DNA of 64,000 nucleotides. Origin: CAZGCA01 sp964524145. Lineage in GTDB: Bacteria > Hydrogenedentota > CAZGCA01. A program made the translations under genes and the position numbers. Below, in pieces: positions 27,730-37,149 of this stretch (the stretch's first letter is position 1; each line of letters opens with the position of its first letter). The notes beneath the pieces were generated by a model, which was not told the origin of the DNA, searched no databases, and worked only from the letters and a program-made list of their open reading frames with translations. Location: the NCBI GenBank assembly GCA_964524145.1, contig CAZGCA010000009.1:28506-92505 (forward strand), read 5' to 3'.

Positions 27730-28180
27730 TGCTCCCGTTGCCGCTGAACCGCCGCAGGGTGCAACAAACGCAACAGCGAGAAATCAGGCACCTACGCGTT
27801 TCGAGCTATTCCGTCCCTTCGCCGACTACTGCCTTTTTACGAGGCCACGTGTGCCGAACGTCGTATCGGGGAATCTGCTCCTTCCGCTTCTCGATCGTCA
27901 CTCTTGCTCACTACTTCCCGTGTAACCAAATTCTACCCGAATTCCGCCGGAGTTGTCAAGCCGCAGAGCCTCCGGATTTCAAGACTCTTTGATAATGTCC
28001 TCATGCATCGCCAGCGGCCCTACCCGTGGATCGTAGGCCGTCGAGGTTCAACCCCGGCAGGAGTTCAAGAAAAGGCCCGAAACCATGGGTAAACGAGGTA
28101 TGCAACCTCTCCAGGGTAGCTGCGTTTGGTGCATCCTCCTCACGGGTAGCGGCGGAACTCATCGGAAGGTCAACATAGTG
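27730..28180. other. Gene-free stretch
   Basis: About 450 bp between divergent genes. I find no coding region with a ribosome site, no tRNA and no repeat family seen elsewhere in the window. Confidence 0.5.
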
Positions 28181-28209
28181 TTGAAATCCTGCTGTCGAAC
28201 ACCGATAAT
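28181..28209 (+). promoter_or_regulatory. Likely promoter of the PIG-L gene
   Basis: TTGAAA (28181-28186) and GATAAT (28204-28209) are separated by 17 bp, ending 19 bp before the ATG; the ribosome site GAGGAGGTG lies between. If used, the leader is very short. Confidence 0.45.
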
Positions 28210-28228
28210 GTCCGAGGAGGTGTGAGAA

Positions 28229-28960
28229 ATGGCTGGAGAAAAACGTTCGCAACGGTTGCTGTTCATATTCCCGCATCCGGATGATGAGTCGTACGGGTGC
28301 GGCGGCACGATAGCGAAGTATCTGCAGGAGGGCAAGACCGACGTCTTCCTGCTCACGCTTACGCGCGGCGAGGCGTCGAGCCAGGGCCCCAAGCTCGGGT
28401 TGACCCCGGAGCAGATGGGCGAGACGCGGTCGCGCGAGATGGCCGAGGTGGCCAGGGTGTACGGGTTGACGGAACTGTTCCTGCTGGACTTTCCCGATAG
28501 CGGTCTCGAGAGGCTCGACCCGCGCGATATCGAGTCGGCAGTCACGTCGATCGTCCTCAAGGTCGAACCGCAGGTGGTTGTCACCCATCCGCCGCACGGT
28601 ATCTCGGGGTTCATCGACCACATCGTCACGCACGCGGCGGTCAAACGCGCGTTCGTCGAGTTGCGCGAACAGAGCCCGCACGTTCGACGGTTGGCAATGA
28701 CCTGCGTGCCCGACCAGCTGGTTGCGCTGGCGCCCCGACCATTGCACGGCGAACCGGTCGAGAAGATGGATTGCCGGATGCACGTCGAACAGTACCTCGA
28801 CTACAAGCGGCGCGGGCTCGAGGTCCAGACAAGCGTCGTAGCGGTGACGGAAAGCGATAACGTGGCCAACCTTCTCATGCAGCCCTACGAGTACTACCGC
28901 TTCTTCCAGGAACGGTTCACGCCGCCGCTCGACGACCTGTTCGCTGGCCTGCCGGAGTGA
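28229..28960 (+). CDS. PIG-L (LmbE-like) family N-deacetylase
   Basis: A zinc-dependent deacetylase fold, used on N-acetylglucosaminyl substrates (GlcNAc-PI, mycothiol or bacillithiol precursors, glycopeptides). 243 residues. The zinc motif FPHPDDESYGCGGT (His/Asp-Asp/Glu) is near residue 15, LTLTRGEAS follows, and the second zinc region is VVTHPPHGISGFIDHIVTH. The start is ATG 28229 with GAGGAGGTG upstream. It is monocistronic. The substrate cannot be inferred from the neighbours. Confidence 0.9.
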   Translation: MAGEKRSQRLLFIFPHPDDESYGCGGTIAKYLQEGKTDVFLLTLTRGEASSQGPKLGLTPEQMGETRSREMAEVARVYGLTELFLLDFPDSGLERLDPRDIESAVTSIVLKVEPQVVVTHPPHGISGFIDHIVTHAAVKRAFVELREQSPHVRRLAMTCVPDQLVALAPRPLHGEPVEKMDCRMHVEQYLDYKRRGLEVQTSVVAVTESDNVANLLMQPYEYYRFFQERFTPPLDDLFAGLPE

Positions 28961-29215
28961 AAGAAACCGTTCAACGCGACAGAGGAGGCTGACCGCGCCC
29001 CCTCAGGAAAGAAAGACGGGCATATCGTAGCTGCAATATGGGACACCCGGCACCCGGTTCAGTCGTCCCCGGACGACATGATGAATCGTGGCCCGTTGCG
29101 GCAAACATGAGAGTTGTCCGGAGCCGCGCCCCGTGACGTTGACAAGACGTCGGGTTCCGATCTAAGCTTAGGTTGTGCGAGTCATCAGAACGGATAGAGA
29201 ACCGAGGTGATGCCG

Positions 29216-30376
29216 ATGCATTCCATATTCACCACAGCCACAAGGATCGTGTACGGGCGAGGAAGTATAACCGCGATCGGGACACAGCTCGTGCGACCGG
29301 CCAAATGCGCCTTGGTCGTCACGGGCAAACGATCGATGCGCGAGTCGGGCGTTCTTGACCGTGTTATCGCCTTGCTCAACGAAAGCGAGATAAGCGCCGA
29401 GACCTTCCACGGAGTGGAACAAGACCCTTCGTTCGAGACCGTGGACAGTTGTGCAAAGGCGGCACGGGATGTCAACGCTGATCTCGTCGTCGGGCTTGGC
29501 GGCGGAAGCACGGTCGACGCGGCAAAGGTGGCGGCATTTCTCGCGCGGCAGGGCCTGCCCGTAAAGGAGTTTTTCGAAGGCTTGCCGGTGGTCGCGAAAG
29601 GGCTCCAGTTCGTCGCTGTTCCCACGACGGCGGGAACAGGTTCGGAGGTTACGAAGAACGCGGTGTTGACGGACAGGCAGCGCGGCATCAAGAGCAGCAT
29701 CCGCGGCGATTGTCTGATGGCCGATGTAGCTATAGTGGACCCCGAACTGACAGTGACCGCGCCTCCAAACGTGACGGCGCAAAGCGGTATGGACGCCCTG
29801 ACGCAGGCGATAGAATCGTATGTGTCGAGGGGAGCCGGCGCGTTGACCGATGCGTTGGCGGCGGGAGCGGTCGCAGCGATAAGTTCCAATCTCGTCGAGG
29901 CTTACAACGACGGCGCGAACATCGAAGCACGCGACCACGTCATGATGGGCAGCCTGATGGCCGGTATGGCGCTCGCAAACGCGCGTCTCGGCGCAGTCCA
30001 CGGTTTGGCACATCCGCTTGGCGTCACGTTCAAGATACCGCACGGTCTTGTGTGCGCCATTCTGTTGCCGCACGTGGTACGGTTCAACCTTGAGGGCGAT
30101 TACGAGCTTGCGCAACCGACCGCTGCGAAGTACGCCGCAGTGGTCCGGATGCTCGCGGAAAAAGGAAAAGGCAAACGCTCGGCGGCACGTTTGCCGGAAC
30201 TGGTCGAGTCTCTCAACGAGACGCTTGGCATCACACAGCGGCTGGGCGATTTCGGTGTCGAGGAGAAGCACCTGGCGACGGTCGCCGAACAGAGTCTTCC
30301 GTCTGGTTCGCTGAAAGCCAACCCGCGCCCGGCATCGCAGGAAGAGCTTATCGAGATACTCAAATCGGCACTGTAG
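29216..30376 (+). CDS. Iron-containing alcohol dehydrogenase
   Basis: A group III metal-dependent alcohol dehydrogenase that reduces aldehydes or oxidises alcohols with NAD(P)H. About 387 residues. The nucleotide-binding GGGSTVDAAK, the PTTAGTGSEVT segment and the metal-ligand region GAVHGLAHPLGVTFKIPHG are intact. Three candidate starts (GTG 29207, ATG 29210, ATG 29216) follow ACCGAGGTG; ATG 29216 gives the best spacing to GAGG. A cupin and a Gfo/Idh oxidoreductase follow in the same direction, suggesting a small carbohydrate or polyol catabolic unit. Confidence 0.9.
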   Translation: MHSIFTTATRIVYGRGSITAIGTQLVRPAKCALVVTGKRSMRESGVLDRVIALLNESEISAETFHGVEQDPSFETVDSCAKAARDVNADLVVGLGGGSTVDAAKVAAFLARQGLPVKEFFEGLPVVAKGLQFVAVPTTAGTGSEVTKNAVLTDRQRGIKSSIRGDCLMADVAIVDPELTVTAPPNVTAQSGMDALTQAIESYVSRGAGALTDALAAGAVAAISSNLVEAYNDGANIEARDHVMMGSLMAGMALANARLGAVHGLAHPLGVTFKIPHGLVCAILLPHVVRFNLEGDYELAQPTAAKYAAVVRMLAEKGKGKRSAARLPELVESLNETLGITQRLGDFGVEEKHLATVAEQSLPSGSLKANPRPASQEELIEILKSAL

Positions 30377-30406
30377 CTTGTGCAGGGCAAGAGGAGACGG
30401 AACGAG

Positions 30407-30745
30407 ATGGATAGAGTCAACGAGTTCGATCTGGGGTACCGGCACGAAGACCACGGCCCGAAATACTTCTTCCGGGGCGACAGGTTCGAGTGGGGTGTAA
30501 TACGGCTGTTGCCCGGCGACACTCTTGGCGGCCACTCCCACAACGAGGTCGAGGAGACATTCTATTTCCCGGAAGGAACGCCGGTGATGATCGTCGACGG
30601 TGAAGAACACCGCGTCAGAGCGGGCGACGTCTTCAAGCTCAGCCCCACCGAGACGCACGATATCCGGAACGATACGGGCCAGCCGATAAAGCTGATCTTC
30701 ATCAAGTGCCCGTATATTCCGGACGACAAGGTTCCGTTGGCATAA
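30407..30745 (+). CDS. Small cupin-domain protein
   Basis: 112 residues forming one cupin beta-barrel: motif 1 GGHSHNEVEETFYFPEG supplies the His/His/Glu metal ligands, and motif 2 is LSPTETHDIRND with the last His. Single-domain cupins act as sugar isomerases, epimerases or dioxygenases; no substrate is implied. ATG 30407 follows AGAGGAGACGG, preferred over an in-frame GTG at 30380. It lies 30 bp after the alcohol dehydrogenase and 41 bp before the Gfo/Idh gene. Confidence 0.85.
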   Translation: MDRVNEFDLGYRHEDHGPKYFFRGDRFEWGVIRLLPGDTLGGHSHNEVEETFYFPEGTPVMIVDGEEHRVRAGDVFKLSPTETHDIRNDTGQPIKLIFIKCPYIPDDKVPLA

Positions 30746-30786
30746 CTGTGTGATCGAGCAACAACGATGTAGCGGAGGAAGGATAG

Positions 30787-31815
30787 ATGGCGAAGAAGGT
30801 TCGGGTCGGGGTTGTCGGGTGCGGCAAGATAGCGGAGTTTCTGCACGTTCCCGAGTACGTGCGCTGCGAGAAGGCGAGGCTCGTTGCTCTCTGCGATGCC
30901 AAGATCGCCAACGCGCGGGCGCTCGCAAAGACGTACGGGGTTGCCAAGGTGTACAAGAGCCACAAGGAGATGTTCGCGCGCGAGAAGCTCGATGCCGTCA
31001 GCGTCTGCCTGCCAAACTACCTTCACGCGCCCGTGACGATAGACGCGCTCAACGCCGGGATGCACGTGATGGTCGAGAAACCGATGGCCATGACCAGCGC
31101 CGAGGCGAAGCGTATGATCAGCGCGGCACGCAAGAACAAGCGGTTGCTGATGGTCGAGCAGGCACAGCGATACTATCCCGTGCATCTCAAAGCCAAGGAG
31201 ATCGTCGACAGCGGAATGTTGGGCCGCATACTCTACGTCTCCACGATGTTCGGCCATGGCGGGCCCGAAGCCTGGAGCCCGGAAGGCAAATGGTTCTTCG
31301 ACAAGAAACAGGCCGGCTTCGGCACTGCCGCCGACCTCGGCGTCCACAAGGCCGACCTCATCAGGTTTATCACCGGCAAGGAGGTGGCGGAGGTGTCCGC
31401 GTATACGGCGTTGCTCGAGAAGACCGACACGGACCTCGAGGACAACTTTGCCGCGGCGCTCAAATTCACGGACGGCACGCTCGGCACGCTCGGGTCGAGC
31501 TGGACGGTCAAAGGAGGGTCGTGCGACTACATCGTACTGCACTGTGCCAACGGCATGCTGCGTGTCTGTCAAATACCTGACAAACCGCTCGTAGCTGCGC
31601 TGGAATACCCGCAGTGTACCATAGAGTTCGAGGTGAACACGTTTCCCGTGTGCCCCGACGGCACATGGGATCTCCACGTCATGGACAACTTCGTCAACGC
31701 CATACTCGGCGAGGAGGAGCCGCTGGTGACCGGGGAAGACGGCAAGAAGGCGCTCGAGATCATCCTGGCCGCGGTCAAATCCGCCAAAGAAGGGGTGTCG
31801 GTCAAGGTCGGCTGA
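30787..31815 (+). CDS. Gfo/Idh/MocA-family oxidoreductase
   Basis: An NAD(P)-dependent sugar or cyclitol dehydrogenase. 342 residues: the Rossmann start KVRVGVVGCGKIAEF, the family hallmark HVMVEKPMAMT (catalytic Lys in EKP) near residue 98, and a C-terminal alpha/beta substrate domain with GTAADLGVHKADLIRF including the His of the DxxxH-type site. It is in line with the Fe-ADH and cupin genes. The ATG follows CGGAGGAAGGAT. Confidence 0.9.
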   Translation: MAKKVRVGVVGCGKIAEFLHVPEYVRCEKARLVALCDAKIANARALAKTYGVAKVYKSHKEMFAREKLDAVSVCLPNYLHAPVTIDALNAGMHVMVEKPMAMTSAEAKRMISAARKNKRLLMVEQAQRYYPVHLKAKEIVDSGMLGRILYVSTMFGHGGPEAWSPEGKWFFDKKQAGFGTAADLGVHKADLIRFITGKEVAEVSAYTALLEKTDTDLEDNFAAALKFTDGTLGTLGSSWTVKGGSCDYIVLHCANGMLRVCQIPDKPLVAALEYPQCTIEFEVNTFPVCPDGTWDLHVMDNFVNAILGEEEPLVTGEDGKKALEIILAAVKSAKEGVSVKVG

Positions 31816-31857
31816 CAAGATGCGGCCCACTAAAGATCGGCCGGGGCGAGATCACGT

Positions 31858-33336
31858 ATGACGAGAAAGCTGAAGATATTGTTGGCAGCGTCGGAGATTG
31901 TGCCGTTTGCCAAGACGGGCGGTCTGGCGGACGTTGCGGGGTCGTTGCCAAAAGCGCTGGCTGACCTGGGCCACGACGTGCGCGCGATTATGCCGTTGTA
32001 TCGGGGGATTGTGCCGGAAGACGCCGCACCGGACATTGTCGAACGGGCGATCCCGATCATCATCGAGGGTGTGGAATATTGCGGCGCGCTGCGCCGGGGA
32101 TGCTACCCCGGAACCGATATTCCCGTCTATTTCGTTGATTTCCGGAAGTTTTTCGAGCGAGAGGGCATCTACCAGAGCGGACCTAAAGGCTTTGCGGACA
32201 ACCTCGAACGATTCTCGTTCTTTTCCCGGTTCGCGCTCGAATCGCTCAGGCGACTCGACTGGCGACCTGACATCATCCACTGCAACGACTGGCAGACCGC
32301 CCTGATGTGCGCCCATCTCAAGACGACGCTTTCGGACGACCCGTTCTTCGCTTCCGTTGCGACGGTCTTCACAATACACAACCTCGCGTTCCAGGGGCTG
32401 TGTCCTTCGGAACAGTTTCCACTGACGGGGCTCGACGAGAAACAATTCGATACGAACGGGCTGGAGTTTCACGGGCAGGTGAACCTTATGAAAGCGGGCT
32501 TGATCTTCGCGGACATTATCAACGCCGTAAGCGAACAGTACAGCCGCGAAATACAGACTCCGGAGTTTGGGTGCGGGCTCGAAGGGCTGCTTGCATCGCG
32601 GGGCGACGACCTGTACGGCGTGTTGAACGGCATAGACTACGATGTATGGAACCCGGCCACCGATAGCCTTATTCCCGCGAACTACAGTCCCGACGACCTC
32701 AGCGGCAAAGAGACCTGTAAACGCGACCTGCAGGCCAGGAGCAACCTTCCACAGGTCGACGTGCCTCTTTTCGGCACGATATCACGGCTCGCCGACCAGA
32801 AGGGGTTCGACCTGTTGAAGGAGATCGCCGCCGACTTTCTCGCCGAGGACGTGCAGTTCGTGCTGCTGGGCACCGGCGAACCGGAGTATCACGAGTTCTT
32901 CGAGAGCCTGGCTGCCGGGTTCCCGGAGAAGGTGGCGGTCAACCTCACGTTCGATAACACGCTCGCGCACCAGATCGAGGCAGGCGCCGACGTCTTCCTC
33001 ATGCCGTCGCGGTTCGAGCCGTGCGGTCTGAACCAGCTTTACAGCCTGAAGTACGGGACGTTGCCGCTCGTGCGAAAGACCGGCGGTTTGGCTGACACAA
33101 TCGTCGACGCCGACGCGCCAGCCGGCCCGGACCGGTCTCCGAACGGGTTCGTTTTCGACCGGTACGATTCCGGGGCGCTGCTGGCAACGATCAAACGCGC
33201 CATCGCGCTCTATCGCGACAGAGACGCTTGGCACAAACTGCAACGGACGGGCATGGAACAGGACTTTTCCTGGGCGCGCTCCGCCCGGCACTACACGACA
33301 TTGTATGAAAAAGCTATCGCCAAACGCCGCGTGTGA
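31858..33336 (+). CDS. glgA: Glycogen synthase (ADP-glucose type)
   Basis: A GT5 glycosyltransferase that extends alpha-1,4-glucan from ADP-glucose. 492 residues, near the usual ~480. The ADP-glucose-binding KTGGLADVAGSLP is at residue ~18, a central HCNDWQTAL motif follows, and the C-terminal donor site GLNQLYSLKYGTLPLVRKTGG carries the conserved Glu-region helix start. It is preceded by 42 bp after the oxidoreductase, and its 3' end overlaps tsaE by 32 bp. No other glycogen gene is in the window. Confidence 0.94.
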   Translation: MTRKLKILLAASEIVPFAKTGGLADVAGSLPKALADLGHDVRAIMPLYRGIVPEDAAPDIVERAIPIIIEGVEYCGALRRGCYPGTDIPVYFVDFRKFFEREGIYQSGPKGFADNLERFSFFSRFALESLRRLDWRPDIIHCNDWQTALMCAHLKTTLSDDPFFASVATVFTIHNLAFQGLCPSEQFPLTGLDEKQFDTNGLEFHGQVNLMKAGLIFADIINAVSEQYSREIQTPEFGCGLEGLLASRGDDLYGVLNGIDYDVWNPATDSLIPANYSPDDLSGKETCKRDLQARSNLPQVDVPLFGTISRLADQKGFDLLKEIAADFLAEDVQFVLLGTGEPEYHEFFESLAAGFPEKVAVNLTFDNTLAHQIEAGADVFLMPSRFEPCGLNQLYSLKYGTLPLVRKTGGLADTIVDADAPAGPDRSPNGFVFDRYDSGALLATIKRAIALYRDRDAWHKLQRTGMEQDFSWARSARHYTTLYEKAIAKRRV

Positions 33337-33811
33337 CCGGCTCGGCAAAGGGTTGGCTGCAGGCAGCGAGGATATCGAGACGCTGACGGAGACCGAGCAG
33401 GAGACCGAGCTGCTCGGGTCGGCGCTGGCTGCGTGCCTCGTGCAAGGAGACGTCGTTGCGCTGGTGGGCGAGCTTGCCTCCGGCAAGACGACGATCACGC
33501 GCGGTATAGCTCGCGGGCTCGGCGTTCCCGACGCCGTCCCGATAACCAGCCCGACGTTCACTCTGATCAACGAGTATCACGGCTCGATGAACATCTATCA
33601 CGTTGACACGTACCGACTTAACCGACCTGAAGAGTTTGTCTCGCTTGGCTATGAGGAGCTGCTCGACCCCGACGGGGTCACCGTCATAGAGTGGGCAGAG
33701 AAGATAGAGGATCTTATCGTGGGGGAGTACTGGCGAGTCGATCTGAGCCACGCGGGCGAATCCTCACGCAGGATCGCCATCCGCCGCATTTCTCCCTCCC
33801 TCAATCGCTGA
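33305..33811 (+). CDS. tsaE: tRNA threonylcarbamoyladenosine biosynthesis ATPase TsaE
   Basis: TsaE binds TsaB/TsaD and hydrolyses ATP in t6A37 tRNA modification. The frame is 168 codons. Walker A is GELASGKTTITRG, and SPTFTLINEYHG, YHVDTYRL and VTVIEWAEKI are the family blocks. The first ~20 residues before IETLTETEQETELLG are not family-like, so the real start may be internal (for example TTG near 33353), which would reduce or remove the 32-bp overlap with glgA. Confidence 0.88.
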   Translation: MKKLSPNAACDRLGKGLAAGSEDIETLTETEQETELLGSALAACLVQGDVVALVGELASGKTTITRGIARGLGVPDAVPITSPTFTLINEYHGSMNIYHVDTYRLNRPEEFVSLGYEELLDPDGVTVIEWAEKIEDLIVGEYWRVDLSHAGESSRRIAIRRISPSLNR

Positions 33812-33877
33812 ACTCTAAGAAAAGTCCATGCTGTACGTTATATAGGGTGAGGAACACGTGGAAGCCCCGGGGAACTG

Positions 33878-34429
33878 ATGATGACGACACGTGATGCGGC
33901 CTTTACGGAATGGGTCCGGTCGACCCTGGACCGGTATGAAGGCCCTCTCATCCGCTATGCCGCGCGGATTACCGGCGACCACGAACAGGCACGGGACGTC
34001 GTGCAGGACACGTTCCTGCGCCTGTGGACGGCCGAACGGCCGCGCGTCGAGGACCACGTTGGCGAGTGGCTGTTTACGGTATGCCGCAACCGCGCCATCG
34101 ACGTGGTCAGAAAGGAACGTCGCATGGACCAGTTGACCGAAGCGCAAGCGGCGCAGTGCGAAAGCCGCGAACCAACCCCGGCGGCGGTGGCCGAACGCCG
34201 CGAAACCACGAGCCGGGTGTTGCGCGAGCTCGAGACGCTCGCCGAGAACCAGCAGGAAGTTATCCGGCTCAGGTTCCAGAACGGTATGTCCTACAAAGAG
34301 ATCAGCCGAATCACGGGACATTCCGTCTCGAACGTCGGATTCCTTATCCACACGGCAATCAGAGCCCTTCGACAACGGCTCCGGGGCGAGTTTGACCTGG
34401 CCCGGGAAGCAGGAGGGAGCGTATCATGA
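33878..34429 (+). CDS. ECF-type RNA polymerase sigma factor
   Basis: 183 residues: region 2 (YAARITGDHEQARDVVQDTFLRLW and FTVCRNRAIDVVRKERR) and region 4 (LAENQQEVIRLRFQNGMSYKEIS, then SVSNVGFLIHTAIRALR, a helix-turn-helix). It recruits polymerase to a small regulon, probably including its own operon. The stop overlaps the next gene start by 4 bp (ATGA), so sigma factor and its presumed anti-sigma partner are made together. ATG 33878 or 33881 are equivalent starts. Confidence 0.92.
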   Translation: MMTTRDAAFTEWVRSTLDRYEGPLIRYAARITGDHEQARDVVQDTFLRLWTAERPRVEDHVGEWLFTVCRNRAIDVVRKERRMDQLTEAQAAQCESREPTPAAVAERRETTSRVLRELETLAENQQEVIRLRFQNGMSYKEISRITGHSVSNVGFLIHTAIRALRQRLRGEFDLAREAGGSVS

Positions 34430-37101
34430 CTGACAAATTCGATGTAGACGACCGCAGATTGACCGCCTACGTGCTCGGCGAACTGAGCGAAGACGAACGC
34501 GTCGAGATCGAGGCCGAGCTTGCAAGGAACGAAGCGGCGCGCGAAACCGTAGCCGAGATCCAGGCCATGGCGGGCCTGTTGACCCGGGAACTGCAACAGG
34601 AACCTGCTGCGGAACTCTCGCCGGGGCAGCGTGCGGCCGTCCTGCGGGGACCCGAACGAAAGGCGCGGACGCCGCGGTTCGGACTTCTTCCCCGGTTCGC
34701 GACAGCCCTCGCGGCAGGTCTGGTTCTTGTGGCGGGCGCGGTGTACCTTTCCGTTCAGCAACGAGGTCGACTCGAGCCGGCTCTCCAGATCGCGAAAGTT
34801 GCGGACGAGGAAGCCGAATCGAGCAGGAGAGCTCGCACAGTAGCTCCCCCTGTAGCGAAGGAAAGTCCGACCAGAGGAAGACAACTGGATCAACCGGCTG
34901 CACAAGTTGGAGACCGGACTGTCTCGACGGCGCCAATTCAACCAGTTCCGCCGAAACTGGAGCTGGGGTTTGTCACCCGTTCCGAAGTGGCACCGCTGGC
35001 AGCACCGTCGGCTCCAAAGGAGGCGTTCTTCTCGGACAAGGTTGCCGGTGTGGAAGAGGCCGTTACGGGCCTGGGCGTCCCAGTGTCCGGTGTGCAGCTT
35101 CATACCGAGCAGGCCGAGAAACCCAAAGTCGCCGTTCTCTTGCCCAAGAGGGTGTCTGAGGCAGATGTTACCACGGAGCAGGCACCGCTTTTCCGTCCAC
35201 TTAACATGCCTGTTGGTGCTGCACGCGGAGGTGGCATGGGCGGCGGTGGCGGTGCCATGGGCGGCATGGGCGGCGGTGGCGTGGGCGGTGCCTCAGTACA
35301 TGATCTGCGCACGCAGGGCGGCCAAGCAGCGATGGTAGGCGGCGGGATAGGGGACGGCTTGCGTGGCGGCGGCGTCACTAGTAACGGCCAGTTTGGCGTC
35401 TATTCCGACCAAATGACGGTTGCTCGCAACGAAGGCGAGAGACTCCGCGCGCTGGGCTACATAACAAGAAAAGAGGATCGCAAGAACGTCAAGGGAACCA
35501 CTCTGCAGGCACCCTTCTTTGGGCAGACTGCGAGCGGTGAAGGCGTTGGCAGCGAGCGCTTGGTGATCATCAGGAACCTGGGTGATGCCCGCGAGAAGCT
35601 GGACGCCGCCATCGAGCGCCGCCTTCATTATGAGCTGCCCGATGATGGCTCGCGGGGTGCGGGACGGTCGGAAGGTTCCGGGACGGAAACCTACGAGTTT
35701 ATCGTGGGCAACCCGTTCCGGAAGGTGGCCGACGCGGCTCGGTCGACGTTCTCTATCGACGTCGACACGGCTTCGTACGCCAACGTGCGCCGGTTCCTGA
35801 ACCAGGGGCAACTGCCCCCGAAACCCGCCGTGCGCATCGAGGAGATGGTCAACTACTTCGCGTACGACTACCCGCAGCCGAAAGGCGACGTTCCCTTCTC
35901 GGTCAACGTCGAGGTGGCCGCGTGCCCGTGGAAACCCGAGCATAAGCTTGCGCGTGTCGGCTTGAAGAGCAAAGACATACAGATGGACGACCGGCCCGCG
36001 GCAAACCTGGTGTTTCTGCTCGACGTGTCCGGGTCGATGAAGGACGAGAACAAGCTGCCGCTGCTCAAGAAAGCCATGGCGCTGCTCGTCAAGAGACTGG
36101 GCAAAAGCGACCGGGTGGCGATTGTCACGTACGCGAACGATGCGAGGCTCGTGCTCGACTCGACCGCCGCGGGCAAGAAACAAACCATACTCAACGCAAT
36201 CGACCGCCTGAACGCAAGCGGCGGCACGAACGGCGCGGCGGGAATCGCGAAGGCGTACGATATCGCCGCGGACAACTTCGTCAAGGGCGGGATCAACCGG
36301 GTCATCCTGGCCACGGACGGCGACTTCAACGTGGGTGTCACGGAACGTTCCGAGCTCGTTGACCTCATCGAGGACCGGGCCGGGACGGGCGTGTTTCTCA
36401 CGGTGCTCGGGTTCGGCACGGGCAACCTCAAGGACGCCAACCTCGAGGCCCTGGCCGACAAGGGCAACGGCCATTACGCCTACATCGACGCGTTCAACGA
36501 GGCCCGGAAGGTGCTGATGGAGCAGGTTGGCGGCACGTTCTTCACCATCGCGAAAGACGTCAAGATACAGATCGAGTTCAATCCCGGTCGGGTGGACGCG
36601 TACAGGCTTATCGGGTACGAAAACAGGGTGCTTGCCGACCGCGACTTCAGCGACGACCGTAAAGACGCGGGCGAGATCGGTGCGGGACACACGGTGACCG
36701 CGCTGTACGAGCTCGTGCCCAGAGGCTTGGGCGGCGTAATGCCGGGCGTGGACCCGTTGAAATACCAGAAACCGCCCGAGACACCCGATAACGTCGTCAA
36801 GAGCGACGACCTGATGACGGTGAGGCTGCGGTACAAAGCCTTGGATGAAGACACCAGCAAGCTGTCCGAGGTTGAGGTGCCCGATACCAGGGCCGGTATC
36901 GAGAAGACGTCCGGAGAGTTTAAGTTCGCTGCGGCGGTGGCCGGTTTCGGTATGCTCCTGCGCGACTCCGACTACATGGGCGACACCTCGTTTGACCTCG
37001 TTCTCGAACTTGCCCGGGCCGGAAGAGGCGCCGACGAGGACGGGTACCGCGCCGAGTTCATCGGCCTGGTCAAAACCGCCCGGGCGCTGCGAACAAAATA
37101 G
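34426..37101 (+). CDS. Anti-sigma-like / von Willebrand A (YfbK-type) fusion membrane protein
   Basis: 891 residues. Residues 1-75 are acidic-helical like the cytoplasmic part of anti-sigma factors (LTAYVLGELSEDERVEIEAE), without the HxxxCxxC zinc motif. One transmembrane helix spans ~90-110. A Gly/Met-rich linker (~265-320) follows. From ~430 comes the YfbK-type N-terminal domain (DVDTASYANVRRFLNQG), then a VWA domain (~525-700) with an intact MIDAS DVSGSM and a C-terminal DUF3520-like part. The coupling to the sigma gene supports an anti-sigma role; the extracytoplasmic VWA would then sense or bind a ligand. Such sigma/VWA pairs occur in Planctomycetes and relatives; the function is not known. 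Confidence 0.85.
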   Translation: MTDKFDVDDRRLTAYVLGELSEDERVEIEAELARNEAARETVAEIQAMAGLLTRELQQEPAAELSPGQRAAVLRGPERKARTPRFGLLPRFATALAAGLVLVAGAVYLSVQQRGRLEPALQIAKVADEEAESSRRARTVAPPVAKESPTRGRQLDQPAAQVGDRTVSTAPIQPVPPKLELGFVTRSEVAPLAAPSAPKEAFFSDKVAGVEEAVTGLGVPVSGVQLHTEQAEKPKVAVLLPKRVSEADVTTEQAPLFRPLNMPVGAARGGGMGGGGGAMGGMGGGGVGGASVHDLRTQGGQAAMVGGGIGDGLRGGGVTSNGQFGVYSDQMTVARNEGERLRALGYITRKEDRKNVKGTTLQAPFFGQTASGEGVGSERLVIIRNLGDAREKLDAAIERRLHYELPDDGSRGAGRSEGSGTETYEFIVGNPFRKVADAARSTFSIDVDTASYANVRRFLNQGQLPPKPAVRIEEMVNYFAYDYPQPKGDVPFSVNVEVAACPWKPEHKLARVGLKSKDIQMDDRPAANLVFLLDVSGSMKDENKLPLLKKAMALLVKRLGKSDRVAIVTYANDARLVLDSTAAGKKQTILNAIDRLNASGGTNGAAGIAKAYDIAADNFVKGGINRVILATDGDFNVGVTERSELVDLIEDRAGTGVFLTVLGFGTGNLKDANLEALADKGNGHYAYIDAFNEARKVLMEQVGGTFFTIAKDVKIQIEFNPGRVDAYRLIGYENRVLADRDFSDDRKDAGEIGAGHTVTALYELVPRGLGGVMPGVDPLKYQKPPETPDNVVKSDDLMTVRLRYKALDEDTSKLSEVEVPDTRAGIEKTSGEFKFAAAVAGFGMLLRDSDYMGDTSFDLVLELARAGRGADEDGYRAEFIGLVKTARALRTK

Positions 37102-37149
37102 CATCTGCTCCAGGGTGATGCCTTGCCGAAACCGAAAGGAGGTGGCAAA

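Noticed and set aside
28040..28070. tRNA T-loop-like GGTTCAACCCC
   Set aside because: No acceptor, D or anticodon stems can be built around it.
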